The notes: a model not told the origin generated them from the letters alone. DNA of 41,311 nucleotides from an uncultured Pelagibacteraceae bacterium (GCA_902520645.1 CABYOP010000006.1:1-41311); one strand, 5' to 3'. Shown: positions 24,191 through 33,140, counted from the first letter of the stretch. A program made the numbers and translations.

Positions 24191-24987
24191 TAATTTTCTT
24201 TACCCATTATTTCTTCCTCCATATTCCAAATCATGGATAAAATTTCTTCTCTCTTTGATGAAAATTCTTTGTTCTTCTTTATTTCTCTTAAATCTTCTTT
24301 AAGACCCATTTCTGCAAAAGGAAGATTGTATTCTTTATGTATTCTTCCTGGTCTAGGTGCCATTACATACAATCTTTCTCCAAGCAACAATGCTTCTTCA
24401 ACTGAGTGAGTAATAAGGATGATAGTTTTTCCGGTTTCTTTCCAAATTTTTAATACCAAAGACTGCATTTTCTCTCTAGTTAAGGCATCTAATGCTCCCA
24501 ATGGCTCATCCATTAAAATTAAATCAGGGTCATTAATTAGACATCTTGCAAGCGCCACTCTTTGCTGCATACCTCCAGATAATTGATAAGTAGGCGTATT
24601 ACCAAAACCTTTTAGACCAACAATTTCTAACCATTCTTCAACTTTTTCTTCAGTTAATTTTGTATTTTCTTTTTTCATTCGGAGACCAAAGTTTACGTTT
24701 TCTGCAACAGTTAACCATTCAAACAATGCACCTTGTTGAAAAACCATTCCTCTTTCAACTCCTGGTCCGTCTATTTCTTTATTGTTAAGGGTAATCAATC
24801 CAGAAGTTGGTCTTAAAAAACCAGCAGTAATATTTAACAAAGTTGTCTTTCCACAACCAGAAGGTCCAAGGACAGTAAGTAGCTCACCTTTTTTCAGAGT
24901 AAAACTTACATCTTTTAATGCGTGAACCGTTTCTCCTTTTGGAGTTTTAAAAATCATGTTTAGATTTTCAGAAATAAGATCACTCAT
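24190..24987 (-). CDS. TauB/SsuB-type ABC transporter ATPase
   Basis: A 265-residue ATPase of the nitrate/sulfonate/taurine import class. Walker A GPSGCGKTT, Q-loop VFQQGALFEWLTVAENV, signature LSGGMQQRVALARCL, Walker B LILMDEPLGALD and switch ITHSVEEAL are all intact. FEWLTV in the Q-loop region is typical of TauB/SsuB. It overlaps the permease gene by one base and is separated from the binding-protein gene by 85 bp carrying a strong terminator-like hairpin. Confidence 0.94.
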   Translation of the reverse strand: MSDLISENLNMIFKTPKGETVHALKDVSFTLKKGELLTVLGPSGCGKTTLLNITAGFLRPTSGLITLNNKEIDGPGVERGMVFQQGALFEWLTVAENVNFGLRMKKENTKLTEEKVEEWLEIVGLKGFGNTPTYQLSGGMQQRVALARCLINDPDLILMDEPLGALDALTREKMQSLVLKIWKETGKTIILITHSVEEALLLGERLYVMAPRPGRIHKEYNLPFAEMGLKEDLREIKKNKEFSSKREEILSMIWNMEEEIMGKEN

Positions 24988-25011
24988 TAACTACCTTATA
25001 TTAGAAATTTT

Positions 25012-25053
25012 ATAAAAAAAATAGGCACCAATCATTATAATTGGTGCCTATTT
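25012..25053 (-). terminator. Terminator-like hairpin between tauA-like and tauB-like genes
   Basis: A perfect 14-bp inverted repeat (25019-25032 with 25040-25053, core AGGCACCAAT/ATTGGTGCCT) and a 7-base loop. Read on the minus strand it is followed by a run of U (25020-25014). It lies 20 bases after the binding-protein stop. It should stop or thin transcription into the ATPase/permease genes, leaving binding protein in excess. Confidence 0.8.
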
Positions 25054-25072
25054 AAATTTTAAACCTTTAAAA

Positions 25073-26014
25073 TTATAAAGGTAGGAAACTTGTATCTACA
25101 GCTCCACCTGGTGTTCCCATTCCTTTTAGGAAGCCATCAAGATTACCACTTTCCATAGACTGTTTAGTTTCTGAAGGAGTTAAGAATTTAAATCCATCTA
25201 GAGTTTCTTTCATATCAGCAACTTTCATTTCAGAAGCTTTTGACATAGAGTTCATATCACTTTTACCAGCTCTATATCTGTCGTTTGCTTCATGAGTTAC
25301 TTCGATAAAAGTTCTCAACATTCCTGGATTTTCCTTCATAAACTTGTCTGTTACAGAAGTAATATCTATTCCTAAGATACCAGCATCTCTAGCTTCTTGA
25401 ACTGTTAATAATCTTGAACCAACAGCAACTGCAGCTTTAATAGAGTTACCACCAAATAAACATGCCATTACAACATCACCGCTGACCAATGCAGCAGCAC
25501 CTTCTTCAGGATCCATTTGAATTATATCCATTTTACTTCTATCAGCTCCAACAACTTTCATACTTTCATCAAAAACGTATTCAGCCATTGTTCCAAGTGG
25601 TACAGCAACTTTTTTGCCCTCTAGCTCAGAACCATTTGCTTTTGTAATTCCAGAAGCATTAGAAGTAACACAAGTAGTTCCTCCCATCCCATATTCCATA
25701 GCAATATCTACTAGTTTGATAGGTGCTTTAGATTTTACAGCATTGATAAATGGTACTAAACCTTGTGAGTAAGAAATATCAATATCTCCTGCTAACATAG
25801 CATCAGTCATTGCTCCACCATTTGTGAAGTTTGTCCATTTAACTGGAACTCCAAGAGCTTTAGCAAAATTTTTCTTTTGCATGTCCTCTAGGTTTGGACT
25901 TGGCCATTCTAGAAAATATGCGACCCTAACTTCTTTTGCAGCTGAATTTGCAACTGAAATAGATAGGTTAAGTGCAAGTATAGATCCTAGAATAAAAGTT
26001 AATAATTTTTTCAT
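25073..26014 (-). CDS. TauA-like ABC substrate-binding protein
   Basis: A 313-residue periplasmic binding protein with a signal peptide (KKLLTFILGSILALNLSISVANS, cleaved after an A-N-S-A region about residue 25). VRVAYFLEWPSPN, GGAMTDAMLAGDIDISYSQG, KKVAVPLGTMAEYVF and VMACLFGGNSIKAAV match the TauA/SsuA type. Taurine is the likely ligand because the divergent genes encode an omega-transaminase and alanine dehydrogenase; this is context, not a binding-site proof. The ATG follows an AT-rich leader of a 211-bp divergent region. Confidence 0.9.
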   Translation of the reverse strand: MKKLLTFILGSILALNLSISVANSAAKEVRVAYFLEWPSPNLEDMQKKNFAKALGVPVKWTNFTNGGAMTDAMLAGDIDISYSQGLVPFINAVKSKAPIKLVDIAMEYGMGGTTCVTSNASGITKANGSELEGKKVAVPLGTMAEYVFDESMKVVGADRSKMDIIQMDPEEGAAALVSGDVVMACLFGGNSIKAAVAVGSRLLTVQEARDAGILGIDITSVTDKFMKENPGMLRTFIEVTHEANDRYRAGKSDMNSMSKASEMKVADMKETLDGFKFLTPSETKQSMESGNLDGFLKGMGTPGGAVDTSFLPL

Positions 26015-26114
26015 TTATTCCCCTATGTTTAATTAATTAAATTGAACATATTTAAATTCAATTTTAGATAGAAGTAAAACACTTTATGATGAAAAGCTGG
26101 TGTGCAAATAAGTC

Positions 26115-26126
26115 AATTGTACAATT
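26115..26126. promoter_or_regulatory. Palindromic operator candidate in the tauA/transaminase intergenic region
   Basis: AATTGTACAATT is a perfect 12-bp palindrome in the centre of the 211-bp divergent gap (26015-26225). A partial copy (GTTGTAT, 26131-26137) lies 5 bp downstream. This suits a dimeric repressor acting on both genes. The rest of the gap is plain AT-rich sequence. Confidence 0.35.
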
Positions 26127-26225
26127 TTAAGTTGTATATTAATGTTGTCCAATGTAGGTCAAAATAAATGTAGTAAACAAAACATTTTAGTCTACATATT
26201 TTATAACAATTAAAAATTTAAAATT

Positions 26226-27572
26226 ATGAGCTCAGAAAACAGAACTTCAGTACCAAATTCTCTAAATGAACATTGGATGCCGTTTACATCCAATAAAGAT
26301 TTTAAAGCCAATCCAAGATTAATTACTGAAGCTAAAGGAGTTTATTTAAAGACCCATCATGGAAAAACCCAAATTGATGCAAGTTCTGGATTGTTTTGCA
26401 ATCCTTTAGGTCATGGGAGAAAAGAAATTACTGAAGCTGTAACAAAACAATTAGAGACTTTAGATTATGCTCAACCGTTCCAACAAGGTTTTGGTGGATC
26501 ATTTGAATTAGCTACAAGAATTTCAAAACATACTCCAGCAGATTTAAACAAAATGTTTTACACAATTTGTGGATCAACAGCTGTAGAGACAGCAATTAAA
26601 ATTGCAGTCGCTTATCATAGAGCAAAAGGTAATGCTCATAGATTTAGATTTGTAGGTCGTGAGCGTGGATATCATGGCATGAACATTGGCTGTGTTTCTG
26701 TTGGTGGTATGATTAATAACGTTAAAACTTTTGCAAGTATTTTAATGCCAGGTGTTCAACACATGAGACATACACATTTACCTGAACATAAATTTGTAAG
26801 TGGTCAACCAGAAACAGGTGCAGATTTAGCAGACGACTTAGAGAGAATAGCAACTAACTTTGGTCCCGAAAATATTGCAGCCTGTATTGTTGAACCAATT
26901 GCTGGATCAACTGGAACTTTAGTTCCACCAAAAGGTTATTTGCAAAAGTTAAGAGACACATGTGATAAACATGGAATACTTTTAATTTTTGATGAGGTAA
27001 TTACAGGTTGGGGTAGAACGGGATCTGTATTTGCTAGTCAGGAGTTTGGCGTAACACCAGATATAATGACAATGGCTAAAGCAACAACCAATGGCGTAGT
27101 TCCTATGGGTGTAGTTGCATGTAAAGATGAAATTTATGATGCAGTAATGGACGCTTCACCAATGGGTTCAGTAGAATTATTTCACGGTTATACTTATTCA
27201 GGAATACCAGTTGCAGTCGCTGCAGCATTGGCAGTACAAGATATTTTTGAAAAAGAAGATATCTTTGAAAGAGCAAAAAACTTAGCTCCTTATTTTCAAA
27301 AAGGATTATTTTCACTTCAAGATTTAGAAGCTGTAGATAATATTAGAGGATATGGAATGATGGGTGGAATAGATATGAAATTAAATACCAAACCAGGTAA
27401 AGCAGGGTATGAAACTTTCAAAGCTTGCTATGAAGCAGGAGTGAATTTTAAAGCTACTGGAGATTGTTTAATTATTGCTCCACAGTTTATATGCGAAAAA
27501 AAACATATAGATGAAATTATTGATAAACTTAGAACTGGTATAACTAATTATCAAAAAAACCAAAAAAATTAG
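26226..27572 (+). CDS. Omega-amino acid:pyruvate aminotransferase (taurine/beta-alanine type)
   Basis: A 448-residue class-III PLP aminotransferase. NEHWMPFTSNKDFKANPR, GLFCNPLGHGRKEI, GRERGYHGMNIG, HTHLPEHKF and LLIFDEVITGWGRTG match the omega-amino acid:pyruvate group block by block; the PLP lysine is in MTMAKATTNG. It transfers the amino group of an omega-amino acid to pyruvate, giving alanine and an aldehyde (sulfoacetaldehyde if the donor is taurine). The neighbouring alanine dehydrogenase regenerates pyruvate, and the divergent TauABC-like importer would supply the substrate. Taurine versus beta-alanine or hypotaurine cannot be decided from sequence. Confidence 0.88.
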   Translation: MSSENRTSVPNSLNEHWMPFTSNKDFKANPRLITEAKGVYLKTHHGKTQIDASSGLFCNPLGHGRKEITEAVTKQLETLDYAQPFQQGFGGSFELATRISKHTPADLNKMFYTICGSTAVETAIKIAVAYHRAKGNAHRFRFVGRERGYHGMNIGCVSVGGMINNVKTFASILMPGVQHMRHTHLPEHKFVSGQPETGADLADDLERIATNFGPENIAACIVEPIAGSTGTLVPPKGYLQKLRDTCDKHGILLIFDEVITGWGRTGSVFASQEFGVTPDIMTMAKATTNGVVPMGVVACKDEIYDAVMDASPMGSVELFHGYTYSGIPVAVAAALAVQDIFEKEDIFERAKNLAPYFQKGLFSLQDLEAVDNIRGYGMMGGIDMKLNTKPGKAGYETFKACYEAGVNFKATGDCLIIAPQFICEKKHIDEIIDKLRTGITNYQKNQKN

Positions 27573-27600
27573 TTAATTTTAACTTAAAAAAAGAAAGCTT

Positions 27601-28713
27601 ATGAAGATAGGCGTGCCTAAAGAGACAAAACCTCAAGAGAATAGAATTGGGCTAACTCCTGAAAGTGTAAAAACTTTAATCTCAGAAGGACATGAAGTTA
27701 TTGTTGAAAATAATGGAGGTTTCGAAGCTGGTTTTGAAAATGAACAATACATAAAAGCTGGTGCTAAAATTGCAAACTCTGCATCAGATATTTTTGATGA
27801 TGCTGAAATAATTGTCAAAGTTAAGGAGCCTCAAAAAGTTGAGGTGGCAATGATAAAAGAAAATCAAATTATTTATACTTATTTACATTTAGCAGCAGCT
27901 AAAGAATTAACCGAAGGGTTGATTAAATCAAAAAGTATCAATATCGCTTATGAAACGGTAACTGATAATAACGGAAGATTACCCTTGCTTGCTCCTATGA
28001 GTGCAGTTGCTGGTCGAATGTCGGTACAAGCTGGAGCTCATTGTCTTGAAAAAAATCAAAACGGAAGAGGTCTTTTATTAGGAGGAGCACCAGGTGTCAC
28101 AGGAGCAACTGTTGTTATATTAGGTGGAGGTGTCGTTGGAGAAAATGCAGCGGTTATTGCAACTGGAATGCAGGCAAAAGTACATATTGTTGATAAATCT
28201 GAAGAAAGATTGAATCAACTCACAAAGATGTTTGGAAATAAAATTATTCCAGAACAAAGTGATAAAATAGATTTAACTAAATTAGTTTCAGAAGCTGATC
28301 TTTTAGTTGGAGGAGTTTTAATACCAGGTGCAGAAGCACCAAAATTAGTTACTAAAGAAATGTTAAAATTTATGAAACGTGGATCTGTAATTGTTGATGT
28401 TGCTATAGACCAAGGTGGATGTGTTGAAACAAGTAAACCAACTACCCATGGAGATCCAACGTATATAGTAGACGATGTCGTACATTACTGTGTAGCAAAC
28501 ATGCCTGGCGGTGTACCAAGAACATCAACTTTAGCTTTAAATAATGCTACACTCCCATTTTTAGTCAAACTTGCAAACAAAGGTTATCAAAAAGCATTAA
28601 GTGAGGATAAAAATTTTTTAGCAGGATTAAACATATTTAAAGGAAATGTAACTTATAAAGCAGTTGCTGATGTTTTTGGATACGAATATATTCAACCAGA
28701 AAATTTATTATAA
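27601..28713 (+). CDS. ald: Alanine dehydrogenase
   Basis: A 370-residue NAD-dependent enzyme converting alanine to pyruvate and ammonium. MKIGVPKETKPQENRIGLTP, the substrate-binding VKVKEPQ, the catalytic His of YTYLHLAAA, and the nucleotide-binding GGGVVGENAA are diagnostic. It lies 28 bp after the transaminase gene and closes the amino-group cycle (pyruvate, alanine, pyruvate plus ammonium). It is full length and intact. Confidence 0.95.
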   Translation: MKIGVPKETKPQENRIGLTPESVKTLISEGHEVIVENNGGFEAGFENEQYIKAGAKIANSASDIFDDAEIIVKVKEPQKVEVAMIKENQIIYTYLHLAAAKELTEGLIKSKSINIAYETVTDNNGRLPLLAPMSAVAGRMSVQAGAHCLEKNQNGRGLLLGGAPGVTGATVVILGGGVVGENAAVIATGMQAKVHIVDKSEERLNQLTKMFGNKIIPEQSDKIDLTKLVSEADLLVGGVLIPGAEAPKLVTKEMLKFMKRGSVIVDVAIDQGGCVETSKPTTHGDPTYIVDDVVHYCVANMPGGVPRTSTLALNNATLPFLVKLANKGYQKALSEDKNFLAGLNIFKGNVTYKAVADVFGYEYIQPENLL

Positions 28714-28744
28714 TTTTTTAAGATATTATATTGAGTAAAAATTT

Positions 28745-29758
28745 ATGATCAAAAATAAAAATATATTGATTGTTGGTGCTGGTGGTTTTATTGGAGGCCA
28801 TCTTGTAAAAAAATTATTAAGTAATGGTAATAAAATTATTGCTAGCGATATAAAACCTAAAGAATATTGGTTTCAGGATTATGAAGAAGCTAAAAACTAT
28901 TATTCAATGGACATGAAAGATATTAACAATTGTAGAAAAGTAACGAAAGGTATTGATTACGTTTTTAACATGGCTTGTAATATGGGTGGAATGGGTTTTA
29001 TAGAAAATAATAAAGCCGAGTGCATGCAATCAGTTTTAATCAATACAAATTTATTAATCTCTTGCAAAGAAGAGAAAATTAAAAAGTATTTTTTTTCATC
29101 AAGTGCTTGCGCATATAATAAAACAAAGCAACAAGATGTTTTTATAGAAGGTCTGAGAGAGGAAGATGCTTATCCTGCAAATCCAGAGGATGGTTATGGT
29201 TGGGAAAAATTATTTAGTGAAAGAATGTGTAGACACTTTATGGAAGATTATGGAATTGAAGTAAGAATAGCTAGATATCATAATGTTTATGGACCATACG
29301 GAACTTACGATGGAGGAAGAGAAAAAGCGCCAGCAGCTTTATGCAGGAAAGTAAATTATGCAAAAACTAAAAATGAAAATAAAATACAAGTTTGGGGAGA
29401 TGGAAAACAAACAAGAAGCTTTCTTTACATAGAAGATTGTATTGATGGAACACTTAGATTGTTTGAGTCAGATTATTCTGAACCTGTCAATATTGGAAGT
29501 GATGAGCAAGTTTCCATTAATCAAATGATAGAAATAATTGAAAATATATCAGGGATTAAGAAATTAGAGAGAGAATATCAACTTGATAAACCAAAAGGTG
29601 TTAGGGGAAGATCTAGCAATAATGATTTGGTAAAAAAAATTCTGAACTGGAGTTATAAAATTTCACTCAAAGATGGTCTTAAAAGTACATATAATTGGAT
29701 AAGTTCTGAAATGCAAAAAACTGGAAAAAACTTAAACAGATTTAATAAGTCAGACTAA
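28745..29758 (+). CDS. GDP-mannose 3,5-epimerase-like extended SDR
   Basis: A 337-residue NAD-binding epimerase (GAGGFIGGHL, residues 11-20). Its match to plant-type GDP-mannose 3,5-epimerase is strong: NMGGMGFI, SSSACAYN (Cys122, the catalytic acid/base position), YGWEK (Tyr151, Lys155), RYHNVYGPYGTY, GGREKAPAAL (Lys194), WGDGKQTRSF and VNIGSDEQVS. In plants this enzyme makes GDP-L-galactose for vitamin C and cell-wall sugar. In bacteria, related proteins serve surface sugars. It sits alone between ald and the DMGDH-like gene, away from the glycan genes at the right end. Confidence 0.85.
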   Translation: MIKNKNILIVGAGGFIGGHLVKKLLSNGNKIIASDIKPKEYWFQDYEEAKNYYSMDMKDINNCRKVTKGIDYVFNMACNMGGMGFIENNKAECMQSVLINTNLLISCKEEKIKKYFFSSSACAYNKTKQQDVFIEGLREEDAYPANPEDGYGWEKLFSERMCRHFMEDYGIEVRIARYHNVYGPYGTYDGGREKAPAALCRKVNYAKTKNENKIQVWGDGKQTRSFLYIEDCIDGTLRLFESDYSEPVNIGSDEQVSINQMIEIIENISGIKKLEREYQLDKPKGVRGRSSNNDLVKKILNWSYKISLKDGLKSTYNWISSEMQKTGKNLNRFNKSD

Positions 29759-29759
29759 A

Positions 29760-32204
29760 TTGACACATAAGTACCCAAGATCAGCAAAAGTAGTTATAAT
29801 TGGTGGAGGAGTTATTGGATGCTCTGTTGCTTATCATTTAACAAAGTATGGTTGGAAAGATGTTGTTTTATTAGAAAGAGATCAATTAACTTCAGGAACT
29901 ACATGGCATGCAGCAGGATTAGTAAGTCAATTAGGTCCATCAGCTACTGTAACTAAAATTAGAAAGTATACCTTAGATTTATATAAAAATTTAGAAAAAG
30001 AAGTTGATCACTCAGCTGGCCTAAGACTAAATGGTGCTCTTTCGATTGCACAAACTAACAGCCGCTGGCAAGAACTTAAAAGACAAGCAACAACTGCTCA
30101 ACTGTACGATGTTGATTTAAGAATACTTGATAAAGAAGAGATAAAAAAAAGATACCCTATGATGAACTATGAAGACTTGAAGGGTGGAGTTTTAATGCCT
30201 GGAGATGGATCTGCTGACCCAAGCGGGGTCACCCATATGCTTGCAAAAGGAGCAAAAAAAGGAGGAGCACAAATTTATGAACATTCCTCAGTTGAAACTA
30301 TATTAACTAAGAATGGAAGAGTTCATGGAGTTAGAGTAAACGGTCAAAACATTGAGTGTGAGTTTGTCGTATTAGCAACTGGAATGTGGTCAAGACAAAT
30401 TGGTGAAGAGATTGGAGTTAGTATTCCTCTTTATCCAGCAGAACATTTTTATGTAATTACCGAACCAATAGAAAACCTATCACCAACTCTGCCTGTAATA
30501 AGAGATTTTGATAGTAGCGTTTATTTTAAAGAAGATGCTGGAAAACTATTAATAGGAATATTTGAAGGTAAATCTATACCAGCTTTTAATAAAACTAACA
30601 AAGTACCTGAAGATTTTTCTTTTGGAGAATTTCCAGAAAATTTTCAGCACTTTGAACCTTATTTAGAAAAATCAATGAAAAGATTTCCTATATTAGAAAA
30701 AGTTGGGATAAGAAAATTTTTTTCTGGTCCAGAGTCTTTTACTCCTGATACTAATTCTTTATTAGGGGAAGTTCCCGAAGTAAAAAATTTATTTGTTAGC
30801 TGTGGTTTAAATAGTATTGGTATTGGCAGTGGAGGAGGTGTTGGAAAAGTAACTGCTGAATGGTTAATGAATGGTCATATAAATGAAGATATTTTTAATT
30901 ACGATATAAAAAGATTTCAGAAATTTCATTCAGATGTGACTTTCATTAAAGATAGGATTACGGAGTCCTTAGGTGATTTATATGGAATGCATTGGCCCTA
31001 CAAACAACATAGAACTTCAAGAAATATAAAAATTTTACCACATCATGATTTATTAAAAAGTTTTGGAGCATGCTTTGGGGTATCAGCTGGATACGAAAGA
31101 CCAATGTGGTTTGCTCTTGATGGTGAAAAAGCAGATTATGAATACAGTTATAACTATCAAAATTGGTATCCTGCTGTTGAGTATGAAACAAATAATACTA
31201 TAAATAATGTTGGTTTATTTGATTTAACACCATTTTCAAAATTTGAAATAAAATCAAATAAAGCTCATGAAAATTTACAAAGAATTTGTACTGCAAATAT
31301 TAAAAATGAAATTGGGAAGTGCACCTATACCCACATGTTAAATGAAGATGGAGGTATCGAAACTGATTTGACAGTGGTTTGTATAAATAAAAATCATTTT
31401 AGAATTATTAGTTCAGCTGCAACAAGAGAAAGAGATAAATTTCATATTAAAAAATATTTATCAGATGAGATTGACCTTAAAGATGTAACAGATGAATATT
31501 GTGTTTTTGGTATTTTTGGTCCCAAGAGTAGATCTTTGATGGAAGAAATAAGTGGTGGAGATTTTTCAAATAAAAATTTTAAATTTGGTTGTGCAAAAAA
31601 TATTCAAATAGGCAACACAAAAATTTGGACACAACGGCTGTCTTATGTAGGGGAGCTAGGTTTTGAATTGTATATAAAAATAACCGAAGCTAAAAAAATC
31701 TACGAACTAATTATTGACAAAGGAAAAAAATTTAATCTCTCCAATTGTGGTATGCACGCCTTAGATACCATGAGAATGGAAAGTGGATTTTTACATTGGG
31801 GTCATGATATTTCTCCTGAAGAAAATCAAATTCAATCAGGTCTGTCATTCACGATTAGCAATAAAAAAGAAATTGATTTTATAGGTAAAGAGGCACTTAA
31901 GGTTATTAAAACCAAAAAAATTGATAAAAGATTTATTATGCTTACTCTAAAAGACAGTAAACCTGGCAAACCATTATTACTTCATGATGAACCTATTTAT
32001 TTTAAAGATAAAATAATTGGAAGAACAACTTCTTGCAACTACTCATTTAATTTTAAAAAGAATTTAGCTTTTGGATATATAAGTAATGTCTATTCAACTG
32101 ATGAGTTGTTAGGAAATAATATTTTTTTAGAAGTTGAGAAACAAAAGTATCAGGCACAATTAATAGAAAAACCTTTAAAACAAAGTAATTTTAAAAATAT
32201 TTGA
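29760..32204 (+). CDS. Dimethylglycine/sarcosine dehydrogenase-like FAD-GcvT enzyme
   Basis: An 814-residue two-part enzyme. Residues 1-370 are a DAO-type FAD oxidoreductase (IIGGGVIGCSVAYHL) with His50 in TTWHAAG, the residue that carries covalent FAD in dimethylglycine dehydrogenase. Residues 430-810 are a GcvT-type folate-binding aminomethyltransferase (SYVGELGFELY, ALDTMRMESGFLHWG). Such enzymes demethylate N-methylated glycines and pass the C1 unit to tetrahydrofolate, as in glycine betaine breakdown. The start is TTG at 29760, one base after the epimerase stop (TAAATTG). Sarcosine, dimethylglycine or another methylamine could be the substrate. Confidence 0.88.
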   Translation: MTHKYPRSAKVVIIGGGVIGCSVAYHLTKYGWKDVVLLERDQLTSGTTWHAAGLVSQLGPSATVTKIRKYTLDLYKNLEKEVDHSAGLRLNGALSIAQTNSRWQELKRQATTAQLYDVDLRILDKEEIKKRYPMMNYEDLKGGVLMPGDGSADPSGVTHMLAKGAKKGGAQIYEHSSVETILTKNGRVHGVRVNGQNIECEFVVLATGMWSRQIGEEIGVSIPLYPAEHFYVITEPIENLSPTLPVIRDFDSSVYFKEDAGKLLIGIFEGKSIPAFNKTNKVPEDFSFGEFPENFQHFEPYLEKSMKRFPILEKVGIRKFFSGPESFTPDTNSLLGEVPEVKNLFVSCGLNSIGIGSGGGVGKVTAEWLMNGHINEDIFNYDIKRFQKFHSDVTFIKDRITESLGDLYGMHWPYKQHRTSRNIKILPHHDLLKSFGACFGVSAGYERPMWFALDGEKADYEYSYNYQNWYPAVEYETNNTINNVGLFDLTPFSKFEIKSNKAHENLQRICTANIKNEIGKCTYTHMLNEDGGIETDLTVVCINKNHFRIISSAATRERDKFHIKKYLSDEIDLKDVTDEYCVFGIFGPKSRSLMEEISGGDFSNKNFKFGCAKNIQIGNTKIWTQRLSYVGELGFELYIKITEAKKIYELIIDKGKKFNLSNCGMHALDTMRMESGFLHWGHDISPEENQIQSGLSFTISNKKEIDFIGKEALKVIKTKKIDKRFIMLTLKDSKPGKPLLLHDEPIYFKDKIIGRTTSCNYSFNFKKNLAFGYISNVYSTDELLGNNIFLEVEKQKYQAQLIEKPLKQSNFKNI

Positions 32205-32262
32205 TGTTAAATAAATATTAATTGTTTTATTTACTCTTAAATGATTAAATTAGTTCTTATAA

Positions 32263-32463
32263 ATGACAAACAAATATTCAGATTTTAATAAAGATATATC
32301 TTCAAGTGAAAATATAGACAGCAATCAGATTAAAACTACAGATGTAAACATTTTGCTCAACAGAGTTAGATTGGATAAAAAAAAAACTTTAAAAAAAAAC
32401 ATGTTAGTCTCGCTTTTGTTAGTTGGTTTAGTCAGTTCAATAACAATTCTCTTTATTATTTAG
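32263..32463 (+). CDS. Small single-TM protein (paralogue of 21022-21270)
   Basis: A 66-residue protein with a hydrophilic N-terminus, a basic segment (DKKKTLKKN) and one C-terminal membrane helix (MLVSLLLVGLVSSITILFII). TDVNILLNRVRLDKKK lines up with the VNVDVLKQRLIEQKRK segment of the protein at 21022-21270, and both end directly after the helix. Spacing, charge pattern and length all agree, so I treat them as one family. It lies 58 bp after the DMGDH-like gene and 66 bp before the tRNA. No function is known. Confidence 0.6.
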   Translation: MTNKYSDFNKDISSSENIDSNQIKTTDVNILLNRVRLDKKKTLKKNMLVSLLLVGLVSSITILFII

Positions 32464-32487
32464 ACTAAAATATCGGTTAAAAGTATA

Positions 32488-32515
32488 TTGAAACAATAAA
32501 GATTTATATTATAAG
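32488..32515 (+). promoter_or_regulatory. Promoter of the tRNA gene
   Basis: TTGAAA (32488-32493), a 16-bp spacer and TATAAG (32510-32515), ending 14 bp before the tRNA. It is a good sigma-70 match at the expected distance. Confidence 0.6.
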
Positions 32516-32529
32516 ACTTCAATAGTTAT

Positions 32530-32606
32530 GGCGGGGTAGCTCAGTTGGTTAGAGCGCAGGACTCATAAGCCTGAGGTCAGTGGTTCGATCCCACTTCCCG
32601 CTACCA
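32530..32606 (+). tRNA. tRNA-Met (CAT), probably elongator
   Basis: A 77-base cloverleaf: acceptor GGCGGGG paired with TCCCGCT (G-U at both ends), D-arm GCTC/GAGC, anticodon loop CTCATAA with anticodon CAT, T-arm AGTGG-TTCGATC-CCACT, and encoded ACCA at 32603-32606. The base of the anticodon stem has an A-G mismatch (CAGGA/GCCTG). The body matches alphaproteobacterial elongator tRNA-Met; tRNA-Ile2 with lysidine is less likely. The 3' end is one base from the apt stop on the opposite strand. Confidence 0.9.
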
Positions 32607-32607
32607 A

Positions 32608-33135
32608 TTAATGACCAGGAAAATCAATTAAATTTTCAACTTTATAATTATTTTTTATCAAATTGTCTGATCCACCAAGATCAAATAAATTAATAACAAA
32701 CACAAAAGCAGAAACTTTACTGCTAGAAAGTTCAACTAGTTTTGCTGCTGCTTTTGCAGTTCCTCCAGTTGCAATTAAATCATCAATTATTAAAACACTA
32801 TCGTTTTCATTTAATGAGTCTTTATGAACCTCAATAGTAGCTGTTCCATATTCGAGCTCAAAATCTACAGAATGAACATCAGCTGGTAATTTATTTTTTT
32901 TCCTAAGCATTATAAAAGGTTTTTTTAAAATATAAGAAACAGCTGATGCGAATACAAATCCCCTCGATTCTATTGCAGCAATTTTTGTAAAATTATATTT
33001 CTTTGATCTTTCAACTATTTGATTGATGGTTTCAGCAAAAGCATTTTCATCTTTAATCAAAGTAGTAATGTCTCTAAAAAGAATTCCCTTTTTTGGATAA
33101 TCTGGTATGGATCTAATAAAATTTTTTAAGTTCAT
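32608..33135 (-). CDS. apt: Adenine phosphoribosyltransferase
   Basis: A 175-residue type-I phosphoribosyltransferase making AMP from adenine and PRPP. IPDYPKKGILFRDITTL is the Apt N-terminus; AAIESRGFVFASAV follows; the PRPP loop is VLIIDDLIATGGTAKAA. It starts 5 bp from the divergent nucleosidase gene, whose product releases adenine, so the pair forms a salvage step. The stop is one base from the tRNA on the other strand. Confidence 0.95.
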   Translation of the reverse strand: MNLKNFIRSIPDYPKKGILFRDITTLIKDENAFAETINQIVERSKKYNFTKIAAIESRGFVFASAVSYILKKPFIMLRKKNKLPADVHSVDFELEYGTATIEVHKDSLNENDSVLIIDDLIATGGTAKAAAKLVELSSSKVSAFVFVINLFDLGGSDNLIKNNYKVENLIDFPGH

Positions 33136-33140
33136 ATGTT

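Noticed and set aside
27573..27600. Terminator between transaminase and alanine dehydrogenase genes
   Set aside because: AGTTA-ATTT-TAACT followed by A residues is a 5-bp AT-only stem without a plus-strand U-run; co-transcription is more likely.
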